This document shows positions 1 through 8,602 of a stretch of DNA of 64,000 bases, one piece after another. The notes under the pieces were generated by a model. It made no database searches and was not told the DNA's origin. It saw only the letters and a program-made list of their open reading frames with translations. This DNA comes from Micropruina glycogenica (lineage in GTDB: Bacteria > Actinomycetota > Actinomycetes > Propionibacteriales > Propionibacteriaceae): positions 3,472,001 through 3,536,000 of the forward strand of contig NZ_LT985188.1 in the NCBI RefSeq assembly GCF_900289045.1. The letters run 5' to 3'. Both the position numbers and the translations under genes were made by a program. Position 1 is the first letter of the stretch; each line of letters begins with the position of its first letter.

Positions 1-841
1 CCCGAATCAGCATGGCCTTGGCCATGCCGTTGACCTGTACCCGCCGCCTCTCGGCGAAGCCCAGCACCTCGGTGTACCAGCGCACGCTGCGGTCGAGGTC
101 GCTGACGCTCAGGGTGATGTGGTGAATGCCGTCGATGCTTGGAGTTTCAGCCATGGGCATCAGTGAACACCCTCGGGCAGTGGGGGGCAGCGGTTGCAGG
201 GTGCGCAAGACGATGCCGTACAGGGCGTCCACAACGTCTGCACTCTCGGACGTGACCTGAATGCTGAACACCCCGCGGTCATTGCGCGCCCAGAGCACAT
301 GGCCGGGCACCCTGAGCGCGCCGCCGAAGAGCGTCAGCGTGCTGCGTAGCGTGGTGGCCGGCCCGAACACGGTCTCGGTTCGACCCCACCGCACGGCATC
401 CATCTGCAGCGCTCGCACCTCGTCGGCCAGTTCGGCGGGCGTGGGCACGTGCTCGGACGGCGTGCGCATCACGTTGACGCTCGTGCCGTCTTCGGCCACG
501 GCGAAGGCGTCGACGCCGGTCACCTGATGATGGGTCCACTCGTCCACGGTCGCCCCCGTGCGGTCGGCCATCTCTTGAAAAGTCACGAGTGCTCCGTACT
601 CGGTCAGCAGGGAGTCGGGCCGGGTAAGCACCAGGTCGTCGGGAATCGCGAAACGAAGGCAGAAGTTCGGCGACTGCAGAAAGTGGAAGCCTGCCGGCAA
701 CGACATCACTGGCACTGGGTTGACCGGCGTGCTGAGCAGCCGAAAGGTGCCGGGGGCGAGCGCTGCACCCAGGGTTGTCGCGGCGGCGAGACAGATCGCA
801 CGGCGGCGAGAGACCTCACCGGCAGGCTCGTGCCAACGCAT
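1..841 (-). CDS. Tat/lipoprotein-like domain fused to VOC (glyoxalase) domain, partial
   Basis: The frame is open from an ATG at 841 to the window edge, so the C-terminus is missing. Residues 10-30 (RRR followed by an Ala-rich stretch) look like a Tat-type signal. Residues 50-215 resemble the secreted LpqN-type actinobacterial domain, a weak match made by eye. From residue 228 the frame continues without a stop into a typical VOC start (DGIHHITLSVSDL, then RSVRWYTEVLGF), the glyoxalase/dioxygenase fold. An internal ATG at 160, with GAGGG about nine bases upstream, could start a separate VOC gene, and a TGA in another frame overlaps it as TGATG. So this is either a true fusion or two genes joined by an indel. 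Function is unknown beyond the folds. Confidence 0.6.
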   Translation of the reverse strand, partial: MRWHEPAGEVSRRRAICLAAATTLGAALAPGTFRLLSTPVNPVPVMSLPAGFHFLQSPNFCLRFAIPDDLVLTRPDSLLTEYGALVTFQEMADRTGATVDEWTHHQVTGVDAFAVAEDGTSVNVMRTPSEHVPTPAELADEVRALQMDAVRWGRTETVFGPATTLRSTLTLFGGALRVPGHVLWARNDRGVFSIQVTSESADVVDALYGIVLRTLQPLPPTARGCSLMPMAETPSIDGIHHITLSVSDLDRSVRWYTEVLGFAERRRVQVNGMAKAMLIR

Positions 842-1252
842 ACCGCACCCTATCCAGAGCTCCAGGCGGTCGGTTGCCCCACCGTTCGAGCGCCCCGGCC
901 GGTGCCGGCGATCGCGGTGCCGTGCTCTCGGTTGCGCCCGTGAAGACCACCGACGACCCGGCAGCGATCGAGAGGCCCGACGGTAGGGTTCTTGGCACCT
1001 CATGCGCACCGTCACTGCCCGTGCGGACGAGGGCCGATGAACTGCCCAAGGGTTGGCGAAGCCGGCCGAAGTGCAGTCCGCAGCCCGTCGAAACCAACCA
1101 GTTCACGTGGGTCGCCCACCTGAGCGTGCCGAAACCCCTGGCCGCACGAAGGTTCTCGAAGCGCTCGGCGAAAGAAGGTCAGCACTCCCGTCATCCCGGC
1201 GCAGGTCGGGATCTCGCGTATCCGGCGGGTTGGTGCGCGCGCTGACAGCTGA
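842..1252. other. Gene-free stretch between two minus-strand genes
   Basis: No frame here shows a recognisable protein, a good ribosome binding site or coding-like composition. It holds one dispersed palindromic repeat (1190-1216) and degenerate sequence such as a CCCGTCGAAACC tract near 1083 that resembles the second repeat family. The upstream part must contain the promoter of the gene starting at 841, but no clear -35/-10 pair is visible. Confidence 0.5.
1190..1216. repeat. Dispersed palindromic repeat, family A (copy 1)
   Basis: GTCATCCCGGCGCAGGTCGG followed by GATCTCG. The arms ATCCCGGC and the imperfect GGTCGGGAT can form a short hairpin. Near-identical copies lie at 2704-2729 (opposite orientation) and 17026-17052, always between genes. 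Confidence 0.7.
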
Positions 1253-2596
1253 TCAGGTGCGCATGGGTGCGGTGAAGCGGTTGTGGATTCGTGGTGTTTG
1301 TTTGGGGTCGACGCGTCGGGGTGGGATGACGTGGGCCGGGCCGTTCGCTGGTAGTCGTACTTGCCAGCGGTCTGCTGTGGGGTTGTGGCTGGGTTCGATG
1401 ATGCCGTGGTGGTGGGGGCAGACCAGCACGAGGTTGTGCAGGGCGGTCACGCCGCCGGCCCACCAGGGCATGATGTGGTGGGCGTGGCAGGCGTTCGGGG
1501 CCTTGTCGCAGCCGGGGAACACGCACCCGCCGTCACGGATTTCGAGGGCTGCGCGGATGGCGGGGGTGACGAGCCGTTGCGCACGGCCCACATCCAGCAC
1601 CGCAGAGCGTGACCCGAGCACGGTGGGCATGATGTCGGCGTCGCACAGCAACTGCCGAAGCGTCGAGGCGGCGATCGGCTCACCGGTGCCGAGCTGGTCA
1701 CCGTGCAGCAGGCCGGCGTCGGTGGCGGTTTTCACCAGCACGTCATACGACATGGCGACCACGACGCGTGGCCGGTCGCCACCGTGACTGGGCGCCAACG
1801 ACTGGGCCAGGTGCCGGTCGATCATGGCGGTGAGTGCGTCGGCCCGGCGTTGTGCCGGTGTGGTGGTTTCGGTCAGGGGGTCGAGCCGGTCGATGCCGCG
1901 CGCGGCGTGCGCGGTGTAGCTGTCGATCAGCCGAATGAACGGTTCCGCATCAACCACCGGCAGGCTGCCTCTGATGCGGACCGATCCGTGACCATCGTGA
2001 TCAAAGGTGAGGTGCCGGTTGTTCTTCGCGGCGCGCAGGTCGCGTTCCAACCGGGCCGCTTCCCGCGCCTGGACCGTGTCGGGGTCGAGCACCTCCACCA
2101 GGTAGCGCGACAGGCTGCGCAGGTCGTGGGCGTTGTGGGTGTCGGCGAACCCCACCAGCAACTCTTCGGCCTGCCGCAACTGGCCGGTGTCGAAATCGGT
2201 GGGCAGCCCGTCCAGCACCTGCGTGATCGCCTGGGCCTGTTCGGGCAGCACGCACCCCTCGGCAGCGGCGGCTGCGACGGTCGGGAACCGGGTCAGTCGT
2301 TGCCCCTCGATCACCAACCGGCCCGCCGCACGACGCGTCATGCAGGTAGCGTCGGCCAGCCAGGTGACGGTGGAGGTGCCATGCTCGGCCACCGCCACCC
2401 CGGACTGTTCCACCTCGGCCGCTAACGCCGACCGCCACGCCGACAACCGGGCATCCAACCGCACCGCATCAACCAACAGTTGCAGCCGCTGCTTTCCGTT
2501 CTGGAGCCGGACCCGGTCATCGGTCAGAGCCGCCACGGCAGCATCGATCACGGCCACCAGGGCCGCATCGCCCAGCTGCTCGAAGGTCAACTCCAT
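1253..2596 (-). CDS. 13E12-family DUF222/HNH endonuclease-like protein
   Basis: A 447-residue protein with the two-part layout of the actinobacterial 13E12 REP family: a long helical DUF222 region (about 1-330) and a C-terminal HNH nuclease motif (GGCVFPGCDKAP, then CHAHHIMPWWAGG and CPHHHG). The paired Cys residues are expected to bind zinc and the His residues to coordinate the catalytic metal. These genes are multicopy and probably mobile; their biological role is not established. It is transcribed alone and ends 411 bases from the next minus-strand gene. A second, diverged member lies at 58033-59343. The start ATG at 2596 fits the family N-terminus. Confidence 0.88.
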   Translation of the reverse strand: MELTFEQLGDAALVAVIDAAVAALTDDRVRLQNGKQRLQLLVDAVRLDARLSAWRSALAAEVEQSGVAVAEHGTSTVTWLADATCMTRRAAGRLVIEGQRLTRFPTVAAAAAEGCVLPEQAQAITQVLDGLPTDFDTGQLRQAEELLVGFADTHNAHDLRSLSRYLVEVLDPDTVQAREAARLERDLRAAKNNRHLTFDHDGHGSVRIRGSLPVVDAEPFIRLIDSYTAHAARGIDRLDPLTETTTPAQRRADALTAMIDRHLAQSLAPSHGGDRPRVVVAMSYDVLVKTATDAGLLHGDQLGTGEPIAASTLRQLLCDADIMPTVLGSRSAVLDVGRAQRLVTPAIRAALEIRDGGCVFPGCDKAPNACHAHHIMPWWAGGVTALHNLVLVCPHHHGIIEPSHNPTADRWQVRLPANGPAHVIPPRRVDPKQTPRIHNRFTAPMRT

Positions 2597-2703
2597 GCCA
2601 GCAACGCTACCGACCGCCCCTGACAGTTTCGAACACGTGTGCAGTTATCCACAAGCTGATTTGGTGCTCTTTTTCACTGTGGGTAACACGGCCTGCTAGT
2701 TCG

Positions 2704-2729
2704 GAGATCCCGGCATCCGCCGGATGACG
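2704..2729. repeat. Dispersed palindromic repeat, family A (copy 2)
   Basis: The reverse complement reads CGTCATCCGGCGGATGCCGG then GATCTC, matching the copies at 1190 and 17026. It lies between two minus-strand genes. The remaining intergenic sequence at 2597-2761 has an AT-richer patch near 2640-2690 that may hold the 13E12 promoter. Confidence 0.7.
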
Positions 2730-2761
2730 CAAGCCTCCCCAGCCGCAGACATCCGCCGAGA

Positions 2762-4018
2762 TCACAACCCGTCCGCGGGCGGTGGCACCATTCCCGGCGG
2801 CGACGGCGGTTGCAGCCCCGTGACCTGAAGGTGCCGGCGCCACTGCAGGTAGCCGACCACCGTCAGCAGCAACGCGGTCGCTGCCAGCGCCGGCAGCGAC
2901 ACCGCCACCAGCGGCGCCAGCACGCCGGCGATCAGCGCGTTGGCCACCAGAGACACGAAGCTCTGCACCGACGCCGCCGCGCCCCGGTTGGCCGGGAACA
3001 GATCGAGCATGGCGAGGGTCAGGATCGGGAACGCCATCGCGACGCCGAAGGTGTAGACGGGCAGCAACATCACCGCCCAGGGCAGGGCTTGGGCCGCCGG
3101 CACCAGCATCAGGGACAGGTTCGCCGCCCCGCCGCCCAGGCTGATCCAGTAGCCGACGGTGGCCAGCCGAGCTCCCTTGACGCGCCCCGCCAGCCGTCCG
3201 GAGAACCACGAGCCGATCACCATGCCCGAGATCAGCGGCACGAACAACACCCAGAAGTCCTGCTCGCCCATGTGCAGCATCGACACCACGATGTAGGGCG
3301 CCGAACTGATGTACAGAAACATGCCGGCGAAGTTCACCATCGCGGTCAGCGCGAGCCGCCGACCGTGCGGGTTGCACCACACCGCCCACAGCGAGGCGAA
3401 CAACGGCCCGAGGTGCAGCGGCACCCGATGCTCCGGCGGGTGGGTCTCGGGTAGCAGCAGCCACACCAGCACCAGCAACGCCAGACCCAGCCCGGTCAGG
3501 GCCCAGAAGATCTCGCGCCAACTGCCGTGCACCAGAATCCAGCCGCCGACGATGGGCGCCAGGGCGGGGGCGAGGCCGAAGATCATGGCGATCTGCGACA
3601 TCACCTGTTGTGCCCGGGCGTCGGCGAACACGTCACGCACCATGGTGCGGCTGATGATCTGGCCGGCGCCGGCGCTGAGACCCTGCACGGCCCGTCCGAC
3701 CAGCAGCAGTGACAGGTTGGGTGCCACCGCGCAGGCCAGGGACGCCAGCACGAACATCGCCGTGCCGCCCAGAATCACCGGCTTGCGGCCGACGGCGTCA
3801 GACAGCGGGCCGTGAAACAGGCTCGCCACCGCGAACGACAGCAGGTACACGCTGATCAGTTGCTGCAGCGCCACCGGTGTGGTGTCGAGATCGATGGCCA
3901 TCTGGGCGAACGCCGGGAACATGGTGTCGATCGAGAACGGCCCGACCATGCCCAGCCCCGCCAGAATGGTCAGCAGAATCCACTGCGGGGGCAGTGCGGA
4001 ACGATCCTTTTCGGCCAC
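2762..4018 (-). CDS. Bcr/CflA-type MFS drug efflux transporter
   Basis: A 418-residue membrane protein with about 12 hydrophobic segments. Landmarks are the substrate-binding-side start ILLTILAGLGMVGPFSIDTM, the loop-2 motif GPLSDAVGRKPVILGG (MFS motif A) and RAVQGLSAGAGQIISRTMVRD in segment 4-5, characteristic of Bcr/CflA proton-coupled drug exporters. Family members export bicyclomycin, chloramphenicol and similar compounds; the substrate here cannot be read. It begins three bases after the mshB stop at 4022, so it is probably the last gene of the mshA-mshB operon. Coupling of an exporter to mycothiol genes would fit removal of mycothiol conjugates, which is inference. Confidence 0.88.
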   Translation of the reverse strand: MAEKDRSALPPQWILLTILAGLGMVGPFSIDTMFPAFAQMAIDLDTTPVALQQLISVYLLSFAVASLFHGPLSDAVGRKPVILGGTAMFVLASLACAVAPNLSLLLVGRAVQGLSAGAGQIISRTMVRDVFADARAQQVMSQIAMIFGLAPALAPIVGGWILVHGSWREIFWALTGLGLALLVLVWLLLPETHPPEHRVPLHLGPLFASLWAVWCNPHGRRLALTAMVNFAGMFLYISSAPYIVVSMLHMGEQDFWVLFVPLISGMVIGSWFSGRLAGRVKGARLATVGYWISLGGGAANLSLMLVPAAQALPWAVMLLPVYTFGVAMAFPILTLAMLDLFPANRGAAASVQSFVSLVANALIAGVLAPLVAVSLPALAATALLLTVVGYLQWRRHLQVTGLQPPSPPGMVPPPADGL

Positions 4019-4021
4019 CGA

Positions 4022-4777
4022 TCAGGCCCGGCGCCGCACGCCGGTGCGCAACTGCAGCGGCTCGCGCTGGCCGCCGGAGTGAATCGCGTCGCGGCCGTCC
4101 ACCGTGAACTGTGAGGCGTGCGCCGTCAGGGCCGGCATCAGCTCGTGGTAGTACTCGTCGAAGTCGAACCACTCCACCCCCGCGGAGTCCGGTTGGCTGC
4201 CGTCGCGCGGAATCGAGACCACCTCGGCGAACGGCACGCCGGCCAACTCGGCCGCGTGCACGCCGACGTGATGCGCGTGTACGTGATCGGGGTGCCCGTA
4301 GCCGCCGTCACTCTCGTAGCTGACGACCAGGTCGGCGCGCCAGAATCGCACGAACGCGGCCAGGTCGGCCGCGGCCTGAGCCACCTCGGCCGCGGTGAAG
4401 GCGTCCGGCCCCGCCTCGTCGCCCGGCCCCGCGACGGTGGGAGTGATCCAGCGCATGCCCGAGTCGGTGTAGCGACGCGGGGCCAACCCGATGGCCCTGG
4501 CCGGGGGATCGCCCAGAAAGTACGGCCCCTCGGCGCCCAGTGCCCGCAATGCCGCGGTGAGTTCGCCGACCCGGTGCGGCTCCAGCTCGGGTGTGCCTTC
4601 GAGTGCCGACAGCGGGCCGGGCACCACCGCCCCCAGCTCGCCGCGGGTCGCGGTGACCACGGCGACCGCGACGCCCGAGCGGGTCAGGTGCTGGATCAGT
4701 GCGCCGGTGGCCAGGGTTTCGTCGTCGGGGTGGGCGTGGGCGAACACCACCCGCCGGACGCCGTCGAACGCGCTCAT
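4022..4777 (-). CDS. mshB: Mycothiol biosynthesis deacetylase MshB
   Basis: A 251-residue PIG-L-family zinc deacetylase that removes the acetyl group from GlcNAc-inositol, the second chemical step of mycothiol synthesis. The zinc and catalytic motif AHAHPDDE is at residues 13-20 and the third ligand region is GYGHPDHVHAHH near residue 160. Start ATG 4777 overlaps the mshA stop in an ATGA junction, so translation is probably coupled. Adjacency to mshA makes MshB more likely than the paralogous amidase Mca. Length is slightly short of the usual 290-300 residues. Confidence 0.85.
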   Translation of the reverse strand: MSAFDGVRRVVFAHAHPDDETLATGALIQHLTRSGVAVAVVTATRGELGAVVPGPLSALEGTPELEPHRVGELTAALRALGAEGPYFLGDPPARAIGLAPRRYTDSGMRWITPTVAGPGDEAGPDAFTAAEVAQAAADLAAFVRFWRADLVVSYESDGGYGHPDHVHAHHVGVHAAELAGVPFAEVVSIPRDGSQPDSAGVEWFDFDEYYHELMPALTAHASQFTVDGRDAIHSGGQREPLQLRTGVRRRA

Positions 4778-6006
4778 GAGGCCAGCTCGCGGTAGTGCGC
4801 CTCGAGCAGCCGGGCCGTCCACCCCCAGTTGAACCGGCGGGCGTGAATCTGCGCGACCACCCCCATGCGGTCGAGCAGCCACGGCTTGGCCAGCAGCCGG
4901 GTGATCGCGGTGCCCCAGTCTTCGGGTTGGCGCGAGTCCATCAACTGCCCGGTCTCGCCATGGACGACGGCCTCGCGCAGCCCGCCCGCCGCCGACGCGA
5001 TCACGGGGGTGCCACACGACTCGGCCTCGAGCGCGATCAGCCCGAACGTCTCGGAATGCGACGGCACCAGCACGATGCGCGCACCGCGCATCAGCTCGGC
5101 CAGCCGCGGCCGTGGCTGCGGCCCGATGAACCGCACTGAGTCGCCGAGCCCGCTGGCTGCGACCAGGGCGTGCAGGTCTGCCTCGTAGGCGGCGAAATCC
5201 ACCGACACGTCGCCGGCGATCAGCAGGTCTGGACGAAGCTGCTCCGGCACCTCGAGCAGCGCGCGGATCGCGAGGTCGGGCCCTTTCAACGGCTGCAGCC
5301 TGGCGGCGTACAGCAGGTAGCCGTTGGGGTTGGTGGAGACGGGGGTCTCGACGGGCTCGACCGACGATTGGGTCTGGACGGGCTCGACCGGCCGACCCGC
5401 GTGGAACAGGGTGCGATCGACGCCGGGCGGAACGATGACCACCCGCTCGGGGTCGGCCCCGCAACGCTCCACCACGGTGCGCGCCTCGGCCGCGCTGATG
5501 GCGATCACCAGGTCTGATTCGGTGGCGACCAGGCGCTCGCCCGGCACCCGGGCCGGCGACTCGGGCGGCTCGCCATCGCTCAACGCCGAGCCGGGCAACG
5601 CGGCCACCGAATGAAAGCTCTGCAGGTGCGGCACGCCCCACGCGCGGGCCACCGGAAGCGCCGCGACCCCCGACATCCAGTGGTGCGAATGCAGCACGTC
5701 GTACGGCTGCAGCAGCCCGAGGTGGGTCGAGAACTCGTCGATGTGGGCGTCGATCAGACTCTTGGCGAGCTTCGTCGCAGGGCCGGCGGGTAGATGCAAC
5801 AGCCGCACCCGATCGGACAACTCCACCACGTCGGCCTGGCCCGGGTCGCTGCGTCGGGTGATCAGGTCGACCCGATGGCCCAGCTCGGCCAGCGCGAAAG
5901 CCTGGTGGTACTCGACCACGTTCATGCCGCCGGCGTCGCCCGAACCGGGCAGGTCGGCGGGGGAGGTGTGCATCGAGACGAAGCCGATGCGCAACGATTC
6001 ACTCAT
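4774..6006 (-). CDS. mshA: D-inositol-3-phosphate glycosyltransferase MshA
   Basis: A 410-residue GT4 glycosyltransferase that transfers GlcNAc from UDP-GlcNAc to inositol-3-phosphate, the first committed step of mycothiol synthesis. The MshA signature GSGDAGGMNVVEY lies at residues 21-33, HSHHWMSG at 106-113 and the C-terminal sugar-nucleotide motif PSHSETFGLIALEAESCGTP near residue 320. Residues 206-228 are an extra Val/Glu/Pro/Thr-rich loop encoded by dispersed repeat DNA (see the repeat entry), at the linker between the two Rossmann domains. First gene of the mshA-mshB-Bcr unit. Confidence 0.92.
   Translation of the reverse strand: MSESLRIGFVSMHTSPADLPGSGDAGGMNVVEYHQAFALAELGHRVDLITRRSDPGQADVVELSDRVRLLHLPAGPATKLAKSLIDAHIDEFSTHLGLLQPYDVLHSHHWMSGVAALPVARAWGVPHLQSFHSVAALPGSALSDGEPPESPARVPGERLVATESDLVIAISAAEARTVVERCGADPERVVIVPPGVDRTLFHAGRPVEPVQTQSSVEPVETPVSTNPNGYLLYAARLQPLKGPDLAIRALLEVPEQLRPDLLIAGDVSVDFAAYEADLHALVAASGLGDSVRFIGPQPRPRLAELMRGARIVLVPSHSETFGLIALEAESCGTPVIASAAGGLREAVVHGETGQLMDSRQPEDWGTAITRLLAKPWLLDRMGVVAQIHARRFNWGWTARLLEAHYRELAS
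5323..5391. repeat. Family B repeat captured in the mshA coding frame
   Basis: The stretch holds two tandem versions of the CTCGACGGGCTCGACC motif also found between genes at 10174-10245, 13783-13812, 17084-17127 and 26924-26970. Its length keeps the reading frame and it encodes the repeated peptide VEPV in MshA residues 206-228. Confidence 0.75.
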
Positions 6007-6128
6007 CGCCGGTCAGCCTAGTGCTGTGTGCTCGCGCTGCGCGGTCGGATGGACACGACAGCAGGTGCGCACCTCGCTGTATCAACCGACCCGGGCGGCC
6101 CTCCTCCAATCGACCGAGAGGACCCGCC

Positions 6129-7463
6129 ATGACCACGCTGATCGCAGCCCCCGTCGACGCAGCCGCCGAGTTGGTTACGACCCCCCGCCTGATGCTCAGC
6201 CCCCGCGCGATCACCCGCAGCTATCGGGCGCTGCGCGCCGCCCTCGGCGACGTGACCCTGTACTACGCGGTGAAGGCGAACCCGCACCCCGCCGTGTTGG
6301 CGGCGATAGCCGAGGCCGGCGGCTGCTTCGACGTGGCGAGCCCGGCCGAGACCGGCGCCGCGCTCGCGACGGGCGCGGACGCCTCGCGGCTGCTGTCGTC
6401 GAACCCGATGCAGTCGCGCCCGGCGATTCGCCACCACCACGCCGCCGGCATCGACACCTTCGTGGTCGACAGCCTCGACGAGGCCCACAAGGTCGCGGCC
6501 GAAGCGCCCGGCGCCACCCTGCTGGCCCGGCTGGCCACGTCGGGTGCCGGTTCGGACTGGTCGCTGGCCGGCAAGTTCGGCGCAGACCCCGCCGAGGTGT
6601 TCGCGATTCTCGACCTGGCGCCACAGCTCGGCCTGCAGGCTGCCGGGGTCGCGTTTCACGTCGGCTCGCAGCAGCGCGAGCCCGAACGCTGGATCGCCCC
6701 CATCGACACCGCGGCTGGCATCTTCACCGCGCTGCGCGAGCACGGACACCGTCCGTGGCTGCTCGACCTGGGCGGCGGCTTTCCGGCGTCCCACGCCGTG
6801 CCCTGCCCGCCGCTGGCCGTGTACGGACGCACCATTGAAGCGGCCGTACAGGCAGCCTTCGGCGCGCATCGTCCGCGGTTGATCGCCGAACCCGGACGCG
6901 CTCTGGTCGGCGACGCAGGCGTGCTCGAAGCGAGCGTGCTCGGCGTCGCGCACCGGGCCGGACGCCGCTGGGTGTACCTCGATGCCGGCATCTTCAACGG
7001 CCTCACCGAAACCCTGGGCGAGGCGATCCACTACCGCCTGCGCACCTCGGCCACGGGCGCACCGGCCGCGGCCGTGCTGGCCGGACCCACCTGCGACTCG
7101 GCCGACGTCATGTACCGCTGCGTCGACCTGCCCGACGACTTGGCCGAGGGTGACCGGGTCTGGTTCGCCGCGGCCGGCGTCTACACCACCTCGTACGCGT
7201 CGGCGTTCAACGGGTTCGCCCCGCTGCGCACCGAACTGACCGACACACTGCCATGCGTCGGCTGCTCACGTCCCACGCCCTGGCCGGCACCGCGGTGGCG
7301 TTGCCCTGGCCGGCGCTGCTGGCCGCCGTCTGGCAGACCACGGACGACCCCACGCTGCTCGGCCTCGCCGGTGCGGCCAGGTTCGCGCCGTGCGTGCTGC
7401 TGTCGGCGTTTCTGGGCGGCATCGGCGACCGGTTCGGACGGTTTCGCACCGTGCGCGTGGTGA
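6129..7463 (+). CDS. Fold-type III PLP decarboxylase (ornithine/lysine decarboxylase-like) with aberrant C-terminus
   Basis: Residues 1-376 form a complete alanine-racemase-fold decarboxylase. The PLP lysine is in YYAVKANPHP (K49), the phosphate loop is LDLGGGFPA (213-221), EPGRALVGDAG is at 254-264, and CDSADV (322-327) supplies the cysteine from the partner subunit. YTTSYASAFNGF (352-363) is where ornithine decarboxylases normally end. These enzymes make putrescine or cadaverine, or diaminopimelate-derived lysine; ODC-type best fits the motifs. The frame then runs 70 more codons into the next gene, where it reads Arg/Pro/Cys-rich shadow sequence, so the natural stop seems lost. ATG 6129 was chosen because the protein starts there normally; upstream codons are not conserved-looking. 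Confidence 0.8.
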   Translation: MTTLIAAPVDAAAELVTTPRLMLSPRAITRSYRALRAALGDVTLYYAVKANPHPAVLAAIAEAGGCFDVASPAETGAALATGADASRLLSSNPMQSRPAIRHHHAAGIDTFVVDSLDEAHKVAAEAPGATLLARLATSGAGSDWSLAGKFGADPAEVFAILDLAPQLGLQAAGVAFHVGSQQREPERWIAPIDTAAGIFTALREHGHRPWLLDLGGGFPASHAVPCPPLAVYGRTIEAAVQAAFGAHRPRLIAEPGRALVGDAGVLEASVLGVAHRAGRRWVYLDAGIFNGLTETLGEAIHYRLRTSATGAPAAAVLAGPTCDSADVMYRCVDLPDDLAEGDRVWFAAAGVYTTSYASAFNGFAPLRTELTDTLPCVGCSRPTPWPAPRWRCPGRRCWPPSGRPRTTPRCSASPVRPGSRRACCCRRFWAASATGSDGFAPCAW

Positions 7464-8602
7464 CCGCCCTTCGGCTGGCGCTGCTCGCGCTGGTGGCGGT
7501 GTTTCTCTACGCCGAGCTGCCCTGGGCTGCCGTGGCCGCGGCCACCTTGACCGTGGCTGCGGGTGTGCCCGCGTTTCCCAGCCTGGCCGCCCTGGTGCCT
7601 CAGGTGGCCGACGACCCCGAGCGGGCCACCGACACCCTGGTCACCTGGGAGATCAGCGCGTTCGTGATCGGACCGGCCCTGGGCGGGCTGCTGGTGGGCT
7701 TCGGGGGTTTCGCCTCGGGGGCTGCGAGTGTGCTGCTCATCGCGGCGGCCCTCGTGGTGCTGCCCCGCCGGGTTGGTGAGCAACGTCCGGACGACCAGCG
7801 GGTGCAGCTGAGGCACGGGCTGCGCGAGGTGCTGGCGGTGCCGGTGGTGCGCCGCGCCGTGGCCTCGGTGATGGCCCTGAACGCCGTGATCGGGGTGCTG
7901 GGCGTCACCCTGCTCAGCCTGGCGATGGGGTCGTGGCGTGCCGGGGTCACCGAGTACGGCTGGGCGACCGCCGTGCACGGGTTCGCCTCGCTGGCCGCCC
8001 CGGCGCTGATTCTGCTGCTGCGGCGGGTGCGTCCGACGCTCGCCGCCCAACTGGTGGTCGTGGTGCCCCTGGTGGCGGTCGCGCTGGCCCCCACGTGGAC
8101 GGTCGCGCTGCCGCCGCTGCTGCTGCTGGGCGCCGGGCTGACCATGGTCGAGTGCCGCACCACCCGCATGCTGCAACTCGGTGCCCCGCCGCGCTATCTG
8201 GCGCTGGCCCTCGGGGTGGCTGATGCGGCCCTGATCGCCGCCGCGATGCTGGCCGCCATGGCGGCGCCGGCGTTGATCGATGTGTTCGGCCCCCACGTGC
8301 TGCTGCTCGTGGTCGCCGCGGCCTGCGCAGCAGCGCTGGGTTGGGGGCTGCGCGCGCAGTCAGCTCGGCGACGAGTAGCCGACGATGGTGGTTTCGAGCT
8401 CGAAGCCGAGCCCGCGGTAGAGGGCGATGGCCGGCGCACGGTGGTGCTGAACGGTCAGGTTGACGTCGCGCTGCGGGGCGGCCTCGATGATCCATCGGCA
8501 GATCGTGGCCAGCAGGCCCAACCCGGCGCCGGTGCCACGGGCGTCCGGAGTGATCGCGATGAAGTCGAGGTAGCCCGAACCCTCGGGCTGTACGCGACCT
8601 GA
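7253..8602 (+). CDS. MFS transporter, reading into the opposite gene at its 3' end
   Basis: Residues 1-370 are hydrophobic with about 11-12 membrane segments and a motif A-like loop (GIGDRFGRFRTVRV). The C-terminal 80 codons lie antisense to the GNAT gene ending at 8360 and read as charged low-complexity sequence, so the real protein probably ended near residue 370 and the frame has lost its stop. It overlaps the decarboxylase by 211 bases, an unusually long same-strand overlap. Substrate is unknown; an exporter linked to the decarboxylase product (a polyamine) is possible by context only. Confidence 0.65.
   Translation: MRRLLTSHALAGTAVALPWPALLAAVWQTTDDPTLLGLAGAARFAPCVLLSAFLGGIGDRFGRFRTVRVVTALRLALLALVAVFLYAELPWAAVAAATLTVAAGVPAFPSLAALVPQVADDPERATDTLVTWEISAFVIGPALGGLLVGFGGFASGAASVLLIAAALVVLPRRVGEQRPDDQRVQLRHGLREVLAVPVVRRAVASVMALNAVIGVLGVTLLSLAMGSWRAGVTEYGWATAVHGFASLAAPALILLLRRVRPTLAAQLVVVVPLVAVALAPTWTVALPPLLLLGAGLTMVECRTTRMLQLGAPPRYLALALGVADAALIAAAMLAAMAAPALIDVFGPHVLLLVVAAACAAALGWGLRAQSARRRVADDGGFELEAEPAVEGDGRRTVVLNGQVDVALRGGLDDPSADRGQQAQPGAGATGVRSDRDEVEVARTLGLYAT

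Noticed and set aside
842-1252. Possible small genes in the 5' gap
   Set aside because: Frames on both strands lack a start signal and family resemblance, and the region contains repeat DNA.
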